Origin: Paenibacillus crassostreae
GTDB lineage: Bacteria > Bacillota > Bacilli > Paenibacillales > Paenibacillaceae
NCBI RefSeq assembly: GCF_001857945.1
Contig: NZ_CP017770.1
Span: 1,922,001-1,986,000, forward strand
Direction: 5' to 3'
DNA: 64,000 nucleotides
Under the pieces are notes generated by a model. It was given only the letters and a program-made list of their open reading frames with translations. It was not told the origin of the DNA and made no database searches. Shown one piece after another: positions 36,410 to 48,247 of this stretch (the stretch's first letter is position 1; the number at the start of each line of letters is the position of its first letter). Both the position numbers and the translations under genes were made by a program.

Positions 36410-38842
36410 CTAGCTATTCACTGTCTCTACACCAGATAAAGTATGAAAATTCTTGCGAAGATCATCATTATTAATGATATCTTTCCACGGATCCTTGCTA
36501 TAACTCAGCGTCTCTTCAATTCGACCCATAAGAGCTTGACGATCCTCAGCATTTTCTAATGCCTTTATAATCGATTCAAGACCCACTCGTTCGATCCAAT
36601 TAGCAGTCCGTTCATTCCAGTTGGCATTCTCGCGGTAATATTGTAGATAGGCCGATGTCCATTCCACAACTTCATCTTCTGTTTTGACTACACATAGAAA
36701 TTCTGATGCCCTAACTTTAACCCCAGCATTTCCACCAACGTAAAGTTCCCAACCACCGTCGATTGCGACAACCCCAAGATCCTTAACGGTTGCCTCCGCA
36801 CAATTCCGGGGACATCCCGATACAGCAAGCTTCACTTTTGCTGGTGTGTTTATTCGTTCGAACGCCTTCTCTAATCGGATCCCCATTCCAATGGCATCCT
36901 GTGTACCGAATCGACAAAATGTGTTACCCACGCAGGTTTTCACTGTACGAAGTGCTTTACCGTATCCATGACCAGAGGGCATATCTAGTTCCTCCCAAAT
37001 CCCTGGAAGGTCCTCCTTCTTCACACCGAACAAATCTAATCGTTGACCACCAGTAAATTTCACCAAAGGCACATCATATTTTTCAGCTACGGTAGCAATT
37101 TTCTTCAATTCAGCAGGCGATGTCACTCCACCATAAATCCGCGGAATAACAGAATAGGTGCCATCCTTTTGAATATTTGCATGGTATCTTTCATTGGCGA
37201 AACGGGATTCCTTCTCATCTTTATATTCTGCAGGGTAGAGCATACCCAGATAGTAATTTAACGCAGGGCGACATTTAGAGCAGCCTTCAGGTTCGCGCCA
37301 CTCAAGTACATTCATCACTTCCTTGACACTCATCAAGTGCATAGCTTTCATACTTTCCACGATTTCATCACGACCAAGGCTTGTGCATCCACAAATTCCT
37401 TCTTTTACCGGCTCACCAATTGTATCTCCTGCATACAGTTGTAGGAGCGCTTCTACTTGAGGTTTACATCCACCACATGATCCTGTGGCCTTTGTACACA
37501 TTTTGATCTCAGCAACACTTGAACAACCATTGCCAATCGCCTCAGCAATCGTCCCCTTAGTTACACCATTACAGCCACAAATAATTTCATCGTCTGCCAT
37601 CTTCCCTAGCTTGCTCGCTAATGATTCTCCTGCCTTTCCCGTTGAGAACCCAAGTAATAATTCTTTTTCCCTTCCCTCAATCGATTCCCCACTCTTAATT
37701 AAAGAGAACAATGGGGCACCATCAGTTATATCGCCGAACAATACCGCTCCAACCAATCGATTATCCTGAATAACAATTTTTTTATAAATACCATCAATCT
37801 CATCTTGGAACCGTAATGAGCGCATTCCAGGTTTATCATTGAAATACCCTGCAGAGAATACATCTACACCGGATACCTTTAATTTAGTTGATGTCACCGA
37901 ACCAGCATATCCAGCCGTTACAGTACCCGCTAGTCTCTTCGCCAACACCGCACCTTGTTCATATAGTGGAGCAACTAAGCCATAGGCAATGCCGCGATGT
38001 TCAGCACACTCACCAACCGCATAGATGCCCGGAATACTCGTCTCCATATAATCATTTACTACAATGCCACGATTGACTTTTAGTCCAGTACGTTTAGCTA
38101 ATTCAACATTTGGAGTAATTCCTACAGCCATAATCACAAGGTCTGCCTCGATCTCCCCACCATCTGCAAAAGTTAAACCTTGAACACGACGTCTACCTAC
38201 GATGCTAGCTGTATGCTTCTCCAATAGGAACTTCATCCCTTGCTGCTCTAGGTCATGCTGTAACATCAAGGATGCAGACTGATCAAGCTGACGATCCATT
38301 AAATATTTATGAATATGAATGACATTAACATCCATCCCTAGATTAAGCAGCCCTCTTGCTGCTTCTAACCCAAGTAATCCACCGCCAATAACGGCAGCCT
38401 TCTTATATGTCTTAGAGGTATCCATCATGATCTGACAATCTTTAATATTCCTAAAGCCGATGACGCCTTCCTTATTCGCTCCTGGAAGTGGAAGCATGAA
38501 CGGATTCGAGCCTGTTGCCATAATCAATATGTCGTAAGCTACCTCAATTCCGGACGCTGAAATTACCTTCTTGCCCACCGAATCAATACTTGTAACTGGA
38601 TCACCTGTGTATAATTTAATATTGTTTTCTGTGTACCAGTCCCAATCATTTATGACAATATCACTCAACTCTACTCCACCTGCGAGCACCGAGGATAACA
38701 TGATCCGATTATAGTTAGGATGTGGTTCTTCACCGAATACTGTAATTTCATAAGCTTCAGTTGAGAGCTTGAGAATATGTTCAATTGTCCGCATTCCCGC
38801 CATTCCATTTCCGATTAACACCAATCTTTTTACGTGACTCAT
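36410..38842 (-). CDS. nirB: Assimilatory nitrite reductase [NAD(P)H] large subunit
   Basis: This 810-residue cytoplasmic flavo-sirohaem enzyme reduces nitrite to ammonium with six electrons. In order: an FAD/NAD(P)-binding pyridine-nucleotide reductase region (LVLIGNGMAGMRTIEHIL at the start, GGGLLGLEAARGL near 165), a BFD-like 2Fe-2S region (CGCNGVTKGTI and CTKATGSCGGCKPQV), a second Cys-rich module, and the ferredoxin-like/sirohaem domains with CVGNTFCRFG and SGCPRNCAEA supplying the 4Fe-4S and sirohaem ligands. The ATG at 38842 follows a GGGGGGGAG site. It is the first gene of the nitrite operon, and its leader carries an ANTAR-type antitermination element. Confidence 0.97.
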   Translation of the reverse strand: MSHVKRLVLIGNGMAGMRTIEHILKLSTEAYEITVFGEEPHPNYNRIMLSSVLAGGVELSDIVINDWDWYTENNIKLYTGDPVTSIDSVGKKVISASGIEVAYDILIMATGSNPFMLPLPGANKEGVIGFRNIKDCQIMMDTSKTYKKAAVIGGGLLGLEAARGLLNLGMDVNVIHIHKYLMDRQLDQSASLMLQHDLEQQGMKFLLEKHTASIVGRRRVQGLTFADGGEIEADLVIMAVGITPNVELAKRTGLKVNRGIVVNDYMETSIPGIYAVGECAEHRGIAYGLVAPLYEQGAVLAKRLAGTVTAGYAGSVTSTKLKVSGVDVFSAGYFNDKPGMRSLRFQDEIDGIYKKIVIQDNRLVGAVLFGDITDGAPLFSLIKSGESIEGREKELLLGFSTGKAGESLASKLGKMADDEIICGCNGVTKGTIAEAIGNGCSSVAEIKMCTKATGSCGGCKPQVEALLQLYAGDTIGEPVKEGICGCTSLGRDEIVESMKAMHLMSVKEVMNVLEWREPEGCSKCRPALNYYLGMLYPAEYKDEKESRFANERYHANIQKDGTYSVIPRIYGGVTSPAELKKIATVAEKYDVPLVKFTGGQRLDLFGVKKEDLPGIWEELDMPSGHGYGKALRTVKTCVGNTFCRFGTQDAIGMGIRLEKAFERINTPAKVKLAVSGCPRNCAEATVKDLGVVAIDGGWELYVGGNAGVKVRASEFLCVVKTEDEVVEWTSAYLQYYRENANWNERTANWIERVGLESIIKALENAEDRQALMGRIEETLSYSKDPWKDIINNDDLRKNFHTLSGVETVNS

Positions 38843-38866
38843 ATTCAATCTCCCCCCCAGAGTAAA

Positions 38867-38926
38867 TATAAAAAGACCTGCTGCGCTCAAGGAAATACAT
38901 CATTCCCCATTTAAGCGAAGACAGGC
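38867..38926 (-). terminator. Attenuator terminator in the nirB leader
   Basis: Minus-strand GCCTG...CGCTTAA pairs with TTGAGCG...CAGGT (7-bp inner stem, 5-bp outer stem, small internal loop) and is followed by CTTTTTATA. Its 5' arm overlaps the 3' arm of the second hexaloop hairpin, so the two structures exclude each other. Confidence 0.8.
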
Positions 38927-38965
38927 CTCATTGCCGCTTCTATACGAATACGCCGTTGTATCCGT
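38917..38965 (-). promoter_or_regulatory. ANTAR-responsive tandem hairpin RNA element in the nirB leader
   Basis: Hairpin 1 is ACGGATAC-[AACGGC]-GTATTCGT (38965-38944). Hairpin 2 is GAAGCGGC-[AATGAG]-GCCTGTCTTC (38940-38917), with two single-base bulges. Both loops are six nucleotides with A at position 1 and G at position 4, which is the published recognition rule for ANTAR proteins. They are 3 nt apart and precede the overlapping terminator. Confidence 0.85.
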
Positions 38966-38988
38966 TAAAAATTATTGTTGGTTGTTTA

Positions 38989-39105
38989 GAATCAATTTCA
39001 TAATCGTCTATGCATCTTAAGTAAGGATTGTATATTGATCGGAACGAATTATTCCGTCTATATATAGTTACAACTAAAAGATTTACATAATTATGAAATT
39101 GATTC
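38989..39105. repeat. Palindromic dispersed repeat, expanded copy C
   Basis: A 16-bp perfect inverted repeat, GAATCAATTTCATAAT / ATTATGAAATTGATTC, is separated by 85 bp of unrelated sequence. Another half arm (GAATCAATATCATA) starts at 39126. This copy sits in the upstream region of nirB. Confidence 0.8.
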
Positions 39106-39139
39106 TATTGGAACTAACTATATAAGAATCAATATCATA

Positions 39140-39156
39140 TGTCAATATACTTAACA
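39140..39156. promoter_or_regulatory. GlnR/TnrA-type box, nirB-proximal
   Basis: TGTCAATATACTTAACA fits TGTNA-N7-TNACA exactly. Its centre is about 50 bp upstream of the candidate nirB start region, a position suited to activation under nitrogen limitation. Confidence 0.8.
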
Positions 39157-39213
39157 TAAATTAAATTAATTTTTATGTAATTGGGCTTTATTATTCTATT
39201 GGTAGTTAATGTA

Positions 39214-39230
39214 TGTTATATTATATAACA
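39214..39230. promoter_or_regulatory. GlnR/TnrA-type box, ANTAR-gene-proximal
   Basis: TGTTATATTATATAACA fits TGTNA-N7-TNACA exactly and is nearly a perfect palindrome. It lies 103 bp before the ANTAR gene start and 74 bp (centre to centre) from the other box. Confidence 0.8.
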
Positions 39231-39332
39231 TACAGTTTGTTTGACTTATGTAGAAGCTTAATTAAGTTTTAAAATATTATTACTTATTCACTTGATTACC
39301 AAACTGCAATAATTAGGAGGAGTTTGCTACCG

Positions 39333-39935
39333 ATGCACTTCTTATTGGTTGTTCATGAACCGTATAATACCGTTAATACCAATCACAGTAAGACTTCTTT
39401 ACCAGATGTACTGCCTGAGGTTATGCTTAAATCTTATGGTTACCAAGTATTTACTACATCCAGTGAACAGGATATTCCTCCAATCATTGAAAAATTGGAC
39501 GCTGTTGTTCTCCATATACCTATCGGCGATATCAAAGGGTGGGATGTTTTCTTTCAGCAACAGAACCCTCTGCCTCTTATGTGGTGGTGCGGATCTGGCG
39601 TAGCTAATTCTTCCATTACTTCTTGTGAGGATAATGTTACGATTGATGGTATATTAACGCCTAGTATGAATGAAGTGGAACTACATTGGGCGCTCCATAT
39701 CGGTACCAAGCAATTCTATGACCGGAAGCACTGGTTGAATGAACGATCACAACTAATATCCCGCCTCGAAGAACGCAAATGGATCGATATGGCGAAGCAA
39801 ATTCTGAGTGAAGTGAATCGAATTTCTGAAGCTGAAGCATATGATGTTCTCCGTAAGAGAGCCATGAACGAGCGTAAGCGAATGGTTGATATCGCCACTT
39901 CGATTGTCAAAGCACAACAACAACTGAAAGCATAG
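39333..39935 (+). CDS. ANTAR-domain RNA-binding antiterminator (NasT-like)
   Basis: The 200-residue product has a receiver-like N-terminal half (about 1-125) that lacks an obvious DD pair and a phosphoacceptor Asp in the usual place, and a C-terminal ANTAR three-helix domain (about 140-195) reading RLEERKWIDMAKQIL through EAYDVLRKRAMNERKRMVDIA. ANTAR proteins bind paired hexaloop hairpins in nascent RNA and prevent termination. It is transcribed away from nirB, whose leader carries just such hairpins, so it should be the nitrite-operon antiterminator. ATG at 39333 has AGGAGG 12 nt upstream; an in-frame TTG at 39324 is too close to that site. What signal it senses is unknown. Confidence 0.9.
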   Translation: MHFLLVVHEPYNTVNTNHSKTSLPDVLPEVMLKSYGYQVFTTSSEQDIPPIIEKLDAVVLHIPIGDIKGWDVFFQQQNPLPLMWWCGSGVANSSITSCEDNVTIDGILTPSMNEVELHWALHIGTKQFYDRKHWLNERSQLISRLEERKWIDMAKQILSEVNRISEAEAYDVLRKRAMNERKRMVDIATSIVKAQQQLKA

Positions 39936-39969
39936 TTCGCAAATCTATATATACACCAGACAAGCAAAA

Positions 39970-40003
39970 ATACGCACCCTAGCTTCTTGTCTAGGGTGCG
40001 TAT
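39970..40003. terminator. Bidirectional terminator between the ANTAR gene and GH2 gene
   Basis: The 13-bp perfect arms ATACGCACCCTAG and CTAGGGTGCGTAT enclose an 8-nt loop, placed between convergent stops, with AAAA before the left arm that gives a T-run on the minus strand. Confidence 0.85.
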
Positions 40004-40059
40004 CTATATGTCACATCATTTAGAATAAGACAATATCAATCACAAATCTCCATACTAAA

Positions 40060-43128
<3,069 letters not shown>

Positions 43129-43145
43129 TTAAATTGAAAACCATT

Positions 43146-43970
43146 TTATTTAACCGAACCTGTCATACCCGCTACAAAATGTTTCTGTAGTAAGAAAAAT
43201 ACCAACGCAGTCGGAAGTGTTGCAATCACAATCGCTACCATAATCACACCATAGTCTGGAGCATAACCTGCACCCAGTGTTGAGATGAGAAGTGGTATCG
43301 TCTTTTTCTCAGGTGTTTGTAGAACAATCAATGGCCATAAATAATTATTCCAACTAGCCATAAACGTAATAATACCCGCAGCAGCATAAGTTGTTTTCAT
43401 TGTAGGCATGAATATTTTGAAGAATATCCCAATCTCTGACAAGCCATCAATTCTTCCCGCTTCAAGCATATCCTTAGGAAACATCTTTGTACTTTGACGG
43501 AAAAAGAAAATCAGGAATGCTGTCGTTACCGTAGGCAGAATAACCGAAGATACCGTATTAATTCCGATCCATGGAGCAAATCGGGATACATCCGCAAAGA
43601 ACCGATATAAAGGTACCATCAGTGCAGCAAATGGAATCATCATCGAAAGCAACAAGATACTGAATACAGCATCTCTTGACTTACTTCTGAAGATTTCAAA
43701 ACCATACCCCGCAAGAGAAGCAATGAGCATTGCTAATACAGTAGTCACAATAGCAATAACAGCCGAGTTATATAATGCCTGTAATAACTCTGTTGAATCC
43801 AACAATTTCTTCAAGTTTTCCATTAAGAAGTTACCTGGAAGGAGTTTCCCCTTTGTAACGTCAACTGATGGATTCGTAGCACTGATGATCATCCATAGAA
43901 ATGGAAAGATCGAGACAAAAGAGACAACACTTAAGAATAAATATACGAAGATTCTTTTTATTTTAGCCAT
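43146..43970 (-). CDS. Sugar ABC transporter permease (MalG/GanQ-like)
   Basis: This 274-residue inner-membrane permease has six hydrophobic segments and the EAA loop, here DMLEAGRIDGLSEIGIFFKI (about 175-195), that docks the ATPase. It belongs to the CUT1 group. ATG at 43970 overlaps the stop codon of the first permease by 8 bp and has AGGTGAT upstream; an in-frame reading from 44012 adds residues not typical of the family. No ATPase gene is in the operon, as usual where a shared MsmX-type ATPase serves many importers. Confidence 0.94.
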   Translation of the reverse strand: MAKIKRIFVYLFLSVVSFVSIFPFLWMIISATNPSVDVTKGKLLPGNFLMENLKKLLDSTELLQALYNSAVIAIVTTVLAMLIASLAGYGFEIFRSKSRDAVFSILLLSMMIPFAALMVPLYRFFADVSRFAPWIGINTVSSVILPTVTTAFLIFFFRQSTKMFPKDMLEAGRIDGLSEIGIFFKIFMPTMKTTYAAAGIITFMASWNNYLWPLIVLQTPEKKTIPLLISTLGAGYAPDYGVIMVAIVIATLPTALVFFLLQKHFVAGMTGSVK

Positions 43971-44859
43971 TCTTATCACCTGCCACCTTAAACTGAATGA
44001 AGGCCAACACAATAATCATGATCACGATGGAGTAAGATACTGTCGCGGCATAGCCAAAGTCCGCAGTATATTTGAAGGACAGGTTATAAATGTAATGGGA
44101 GATACTCATGGTTGCGTTTCCTGGTCCACCTTTTGTGATATTTACAATTTCATCAAAGAGTTGAAGTGTACCAATCGTTGAAGTAATGGAAGTAAACAAT
44201 ATGATGGGCTTCATCAAAGGTATTGTGATTTTGAAGAATTGTCTTATTGATGATGCTCCGTCTATTCTAGCTGCCTCATAAATAGAATGATCAATGTTCT
44301 GTAACGAGGATAAATAGAAGATCATATTATATCCTGTCCAACGCCAAGTAATGGCTATGATGATCGTCACCTTCGCCCAAAATGGATCCGTGATCCACGC
44401 GATAGGTTCACTAATGAAATGGATATTCAGTAGTAGTGAATTCACTAGGCCATCGCCTGCAAATAAATATTTAAAAATTATCGAATATGCAACAAGCGAT
44501 GTTACGCAAGGAAGGAATATCGCTGTTCGGAAAAACCCTCTAAATTTCAACTTACTATCATTTAAAAGGACTGAAATGATCAATGCTAATATAATCATTA
44601 CAGGTACCTGAACGATCAAATAAATAAAGGTATTCTTTACCGCTGTAATAAAAGTACTGTCACTGAACAATCGGATATAGTTATCCAATCCTGTGAACGT
44701 TAAATTAGCCCCTGTACCTGTTTTGAAAGACAATATGAGCGATTGAATCATGGGATAGAAATAAAAGAGAACAATCATAACAACAGAAATGATAATAAAT
44801 CCCCAACCGCTAAATGCATTTCTTCGATCTAAGCTCAAGTGTGACTTCGCTTGCTTCAT
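43963..44859 (-). CDS. Sugar ABC transporter permease (MalF/GanP-like)
   Basis: This 298-residue permease has about six membrane helices and the EAA loop SIYEAARIDGASSIRQFFKI (about 200-220). It forms the heterodimeric channel with the product of the following gene. ATG at 44859 is preceded by GAGAGGAG at 11 nt; an in-frame GTG at 44871 overlaps that site. A stem-loop at 44900-44964 separates it from the binding-protein gene. Confidence 0.94.
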   Translation of the reverse strand: MKQAKSHLSLDRRNAFSGWGFIIISVVMIVLFYFYPMIQSLILSFKTGTGANLTFTGLDNYIRLFSDSTFITAVKNTFIYLIVQVPVMIILALIISVLLNDSKLKFRGFFRTAIFLPCVTSLVAYSIIFKYLFAGDGLVNSLLLNIHFISEPIAWITDPFWAKVTIIIAITWRWTGYNMIFYLSSLQNIDHSIYEAARIDGASSIRQFFKITIPLMKPIILFTSITSTIGTLQLFDEIVNITKGGPGNATMSISHYIYNLSFKYTADFGYAATVSYSIVIMIIVLAFIQFKVAGDKNG

Positions 44860-44899
44860 ACAATGTCCCACTCCTCTCTGTGAGTACTATTGAATAGAA

Positions 44900-44964
44900 C
44901 CTTGAGGTTGACCCGTTCTCCTCCATTCTTTCTTTTTGGCGAAGGAGCCGTTCAAACCTCAAGG
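44900..44964 (-). terminator. Intercistronic stem-loop between binding protein and permease genes
   Basis: Minus-strand CCTTGAGGTT pairs perfectly with AACCTCAAGG, and the interior can pair further (GGCTCCTTCGCC region with GGAGGAGAAC). Such hairpins usually stabilise the binding-protein message and reduce readthrough, giving more binding protein than permease. Confidence 0.7.
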
Positions 44965-44988
44965 CTCTAGGTTTAACCTATCATTTTG

Positions 44989-46284
44989 TTATCTAATTTG
45001 TGTTTCTGCTTGACTCTGAGCATCTTTTAGAACACTATCAATGTCCTTACCGTTCAAATAATTCTGCATTTCTACGATCAGGATATCTTCAATTGCGTAG
45101 GTATGCATGCCATAATTAACATTCGGAATTTGTTCTGTCCAAGTGGCGAAATCAGCATAGATTGGTTGTCCTGAGAAGAATTCATCTGGTTGTGCATATG
45201 CTTCTCCTGTTGCTGCTTCTTTAAATGTACTTACAACACCAATATCTTTAAGCAGTTTTTGATACATTTCAACATTACTACCAAATGTTGTAGCAAGGAA
45301 GTCCGCTGCTTCTTCAGCACCTGGAACATTCATAACATACCACGAGCTACCTCCAAGGTTAGAAGCATTAACCGAATCAGCATTACCTGGAAGTGTTGGG
45401 TATGGCGCTACTGCCCACTTGCCTGATTGTGAAGCTTCTTGTTTAATAGAAGGCGTAATCCAGTTACCTGTGGGAACGGTCGCAACTGTACCCGTATTTA
45501 ACGCCGCTATGAATTGACTCCAGTCGGAGTGAATATTTACGATGTCAGATTCCATCATTTTCTTGTAAAGTTCAAAGGATTGTTTCAACGCTGCATTTGT
45601 TGCAATATCTGGAGTTGTTCCATCTTCAGCCAAATACCAAGAACCTGCAGATTGAATCATAGAACGGATAAACCCTAAATCATTTGGATCAAGCGTGATT
45701 ATATTTTTCCCTGTTTTTTCCTTAACTGCTTTTCCGATCTCGATATATTGATCCCAAGTTAGATTTTTCATATCATCAGTTGTGTATCCAGCTTGTTCTA
45801 AATAATCTGTTCTGTAGTACAACCCTGTAGCACCTGAGTCAAACGGAACACCATATTGCTTGCCTTCTAGACTTGTAGGTCCAAGTTTATAATCTGCGAA
45901 CTTTGCTGAATCAATACTTTTTGATAAATCATAGAAAGCATCTGGATATGCACTTAAGAAACTTTGTGCGCGGTAATCCTCAATCAGAACGATATTAGGA
46001 AGACCACTAGTAGTACCAGAGTTAAGACCCGTATTTAATTTCTGGATAATATCAGCTTGTGCGTACTCGATGACATTAACCTTCACATCAGGATTGGTAG
46101 AACTATATACTTCCTTCGCTGCTTCGAGTGCTGCGATGTTAAAGGCTGGATCCCATGCCCAAGCTGTTATTTCTTTACTTGTTCCAGTTGCTTCACCACT
46201 ACCTGTATTTTCCTCATTCGTTTTAGGAGAACAGGCACTAAGCATAAATACACTTGCAAGTAGAATAACTAATAACTTCTTCAC
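44989..46284 (-). CDS. Sugar-binding lipoprotein of a CUT1 ABC importer
   Basis: This 431-residue extracellular binding protein has a signal peptide ending in MLSAC (lipid-modified Cys18 if GTG at 46284 is the start). GGGGG lies 9 nt before that GTG; ATG at 46290 and TTG at 46293 are in frame but too close to the site. Family 1 binding-protein features include WDPAFNIAALEAAKEVY and VPFDSGATGLYYRTDYLEQ. In B. subtilis the same order, binding protein, two permeases and beta-galactosidase, is found in the gan operon for galactan, suggesting galacto-oligosaccharides as ligand. A perfect cre site lies upstream, and the two-component pair further upstream probably induces it. Confidence 0.93.
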   Translation of the reverse strand: MKKLLVILLASVFMLSACSPKTNEENTGSGEATGTSKEITAWAWDPAFNIAALEAAKEVYSSTNPDVKVNVIEYAQADIIQKLNTGLNSGTTSGLPNIVLIEDYRAQSFLSAYPDAFYDLSKSIDSAKFADYKLGPTSLEGKQYGVPFDSGATGLYYRTDYLEQAGYTTDDMKNLTWDQYIEIGKAVKEKTGKNIITLDPNDLGFIRSMIQSAGSWYLAEDGTTPDIATNAALKQSFELYKKMMESDIVNIHSDWSQFIAALNTGTVATVPTGNWITPSIKQEASQSGKWAVAPYPTLPGNADSVNASNLGGSSWYVMNVPGAEEAADFLATTFGSNVEMYQKLLKDIGVVSTFKEAATGEAYAQPDEFFSGQPIYADFATWTEQIPNVNYGMHTYAIEDILIVEMQNYLNGKDIDSVLKDAQSQAETQIR

Positions 46285-46325
46285 TATCATCAACCCCCGT
46301 TGAATTATTTTGATAAAGCATTTAC

Positions 46326-46339
46326 TGAAAGCGTTTGCT
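46326..46339. promoter_or_regulatory. CcpA cre site upstream of the galacto-oligosaccharide importer
   Basis: TGAAAGCGTTTGCT matches TGNAANCGNWNNCW exactly, 42 nt before the start codon of the binding-protein gene. It predicts repression by CcpA when glucose-like sugars are present. Confidence 0.75.
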
Positions 46340-46419
46340 TTCTGTAAAACTATCTTAACTTTTCTCTAGAATGGATAGTTAGTAAAATGTCACTGTTAAT
46401 TTGTCATATATTTGCGTTG

Positions 46420-46435
46420 TTGTAATCGCTTACTT
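46420..46435 (-). promoter_or_regulatory. Second cre-like site, one mismatch
   Basis: Minus-strand AAGTAAGCGATTACAA differs from the cre consensus at one position. It is 85-100 bp farther from the gene than the first site. Tandem cre sites can cooperate, but this one is less certain. Confidence 0.45.
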
Positions 46436-46472
46436 TATTTTTTTGTACTTTCTTTGGTTTTTAGTAATATAT

Positions 46473-48242
46473 TTATGTCAATGGTAACGTTATCTTCACC
46501 CTCGTTCCTTCTCCTAGTTTGCTCTTAATACTCACACCGTATTCATCACCATACAAGAGTCCGATACGATCATGTACATTCTTGATTCCTATTCCACTGA
46601 ATAATTGACGACTTCGCTTATTAAATAGCATATTTTCAGAAGGAATTCCTGCAATCCCATCACCACTATCTACGACCTCACAAGAAAGAGTCTGTAATTG
46701 TTTATCTCTCGATACAAGCACATGGATATATCCACTATTTTTCATATTGAAAGCATGAAAAAAGGCATTCTCAATAAATGGCTGAATGATCAGTTTGGGG
46801 ACATGATAATCTAAACAATCTGGAGCTACGAAATAGCTCACCTTAATTCGTTCCCCGTAACGAGCATGATTAATGAATACATAATGTTTCAAAATCTCGA
46901 TTTCCTGTTCTACACTAATCGTCTCATTCACATTACTGATCGTATTCTGCAACACCGATATTAACGAATGGATCGTCTCAGTCGCCTTTTCCTTACTGCC
47001 TTGCTGTACCAATGTTTTGACCGATGCCAATGTATTATACAGAAAATGTGGGTTAATCTGTCTTTGTAATGCTGCTAACTCTGCATTCCTCTGCCCTTTT
47101 TGTGTCTCTACAAGCTTGTCCACATAATCGTGGAGCTCATCAAGCATATAATTATAAGCCTGACCGAGTTCTCTAATCTCATAACTACCCGTCACGGAAA
47201 TATGATTGCGGAATTCATTCTTCGTTACATTAGACATTTGAAGCACAAGTGTGGTTAACGATTTACTTATTTGTCTTGTGGTCAGAAATACGATAACTAA
47301 AGCGATCATAACAATAACGACACATATGATCGTTAATGTCTTCACATTAATCATTTGCCCTATTGCGAGTTCCTTATCAATTGTGTTCACTATATAGAAA
47401 TCATAGGCGGGAAGACTATCTGATATCACAATGCTGTCTTTCCCTAGTACACCTACATTTAAATAATCTAAGGATACCGCTTCCAATTGTTCAGCGTAAT
47501 CTAGCAGTTCTTTACTGAAATGACCGATTCGGTCTAACCGATTACTCGAGACAATAATACCATTTTGATTCAAGATAAATACATCATTCCCCATACTCGT
47601 GAAGCTATCGAAGACTTGGCCAAAGTCACTCTCCCTTATCGCAATATGTATCGTTCCATAGATAAAGTTCGTTGATCGATCTAATATTGCTTTAGATGCT
47701 ACGATAATCGGCTCTCTCCGCCCTACACTTCTAGTCACTTCTTTATATTCTTGATAAATCAGTTTCTTAGGCTCTTTATAACTGTTTAGAGTAAGTGGAT
47801 GATTCTTCAACTTTCGATCTTCTATATTCAAAAAAGAGCGATCGGTTGAAACAACCCGCCCATTAATCCCCACCATCGTTATTTCCACCTCATAAGCATC
47901 TAAACTAGATTCAAGCTTTTTCAATTGCTCAGTCGTATTGAAGTATGACTTCGTTGTGCTTATGGAATCTGCTTCACCTTCCGTCAAGAACCTCTTGATC
48001 GCACCGCTCTGATTGGCATTACTTACTACAGTTATGATGGAATCATGATAGGACTCAAACCCTGTTTTTATCTGGTTTAGCACTTTCTTATTCGTGATAC
48101 TGAATGTCTCCATAAACAAATCCGTTGACATATGAATCATAGTCCAAGAAATGGATACAGAGACCACAATAATACTAATTACCGTGATCATAAACATTTT
48201 GGTGAACAGTTTCGATGTTTTAAATTTATCTAATATTTTCAT
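46473..48242 (-). CDS. Sensor histidine kinase, YesM type
   Basis: This 589-residue membrane kinase has an N-terminal helix at about 16-38, a Cache-like extracellular region, a second helix at about 297-320, HAMP, a phosphoacceptor His in LQRQINPHFLYNTLASVKTL, and an ATPase domain with FIENAFFHAF and VVDSGDGIAGI. ATG at 48242 is preferred over an in-frame GTG at 48251, which overlaps the stop of the regulator gene. It pairs with the YesN regulator upstream and probably senses a galactoside or the loaded binding protein encoded downstream. Confidence 0.93.
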   Translation of the reverse strand: MKILDKFKTSKLFTKMFMITVISIIVVSVSISWTMIHMSTDLFMETFSITNKKVLNQIKTGFESYHDSIITVVSNANQSGAIKRFLTEGEADSISTTKSYFNTTEQLKKLESSLDAYEVEITMVGINGRVVSTDRSFLNIEDRKLKNHPLTLNSYKEPKKLIYQEYKEVTRSVGRREPIIVASKAILDRSTNFIYGTIHIAIRESDFGQVFDSFTSMGNDVFILNQNGIIVSSNRLDRIGHFSKELLDYAEQLEAVSLDYLNVGVLGKDSIVISDSLPAYDFYIVNTIDKELAIGQMINVKTLTIICVVIVMIALVIVFLTTRQISKSLTTLVLQMSNVTKNEFRNHISVTGSYEIRELGQAYNYMLDELHDYVDKLVETQKGQRNAELAALQRQINPHFLYNTLASVKTLVQQGSKEKATETIHSLISVLQNTISNVNETISVEQEIEILKHYVFINHARYGERIKVSYFVAPDCLDYHVPKLIIQPFIENAFFHAFNMKNSGYIHVLVSRDKQLQTLSCEVVDSGDGIAGIPSENMLFNKRSRQLFSGIGIKNVHDRIGLLYGDEYGVSIKSKLGEGTRVKITLPLT

Positions 48243-48247
48243 AGGAA

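Larger units (their letters stand above)
38843..39332. other. Divergent nitrogen-control region between nirB and the ANTAR gene
   Basis: This 490-bp control region holds, from nirB outwards, a terminator (38867-38926), two hexaloop hairpins (38917-38940 and 38944-38965), a palindromic repeat (38989-39105), and two perfect GlnR/TnrA-type boxes (39140-39156 and 39214-39230). A weak promoter candidate for nirB is TTGATT at 39132-39127 with TAGAAT at 39107-39102, spacing 19. Confidence 0.7.

Noticed and set aside
36790-37769. Several plus-strand frames of 72-94 codons
   Set aside because: All are antisense to nirB, whose motifs are continuous across the same stretch.
43723-44181. A 152-codon plus-strand frame
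   Set aside because: It runs antisense across the two permease genes, whose homology and overlap are clear. No ribosome site or recognisable domain.
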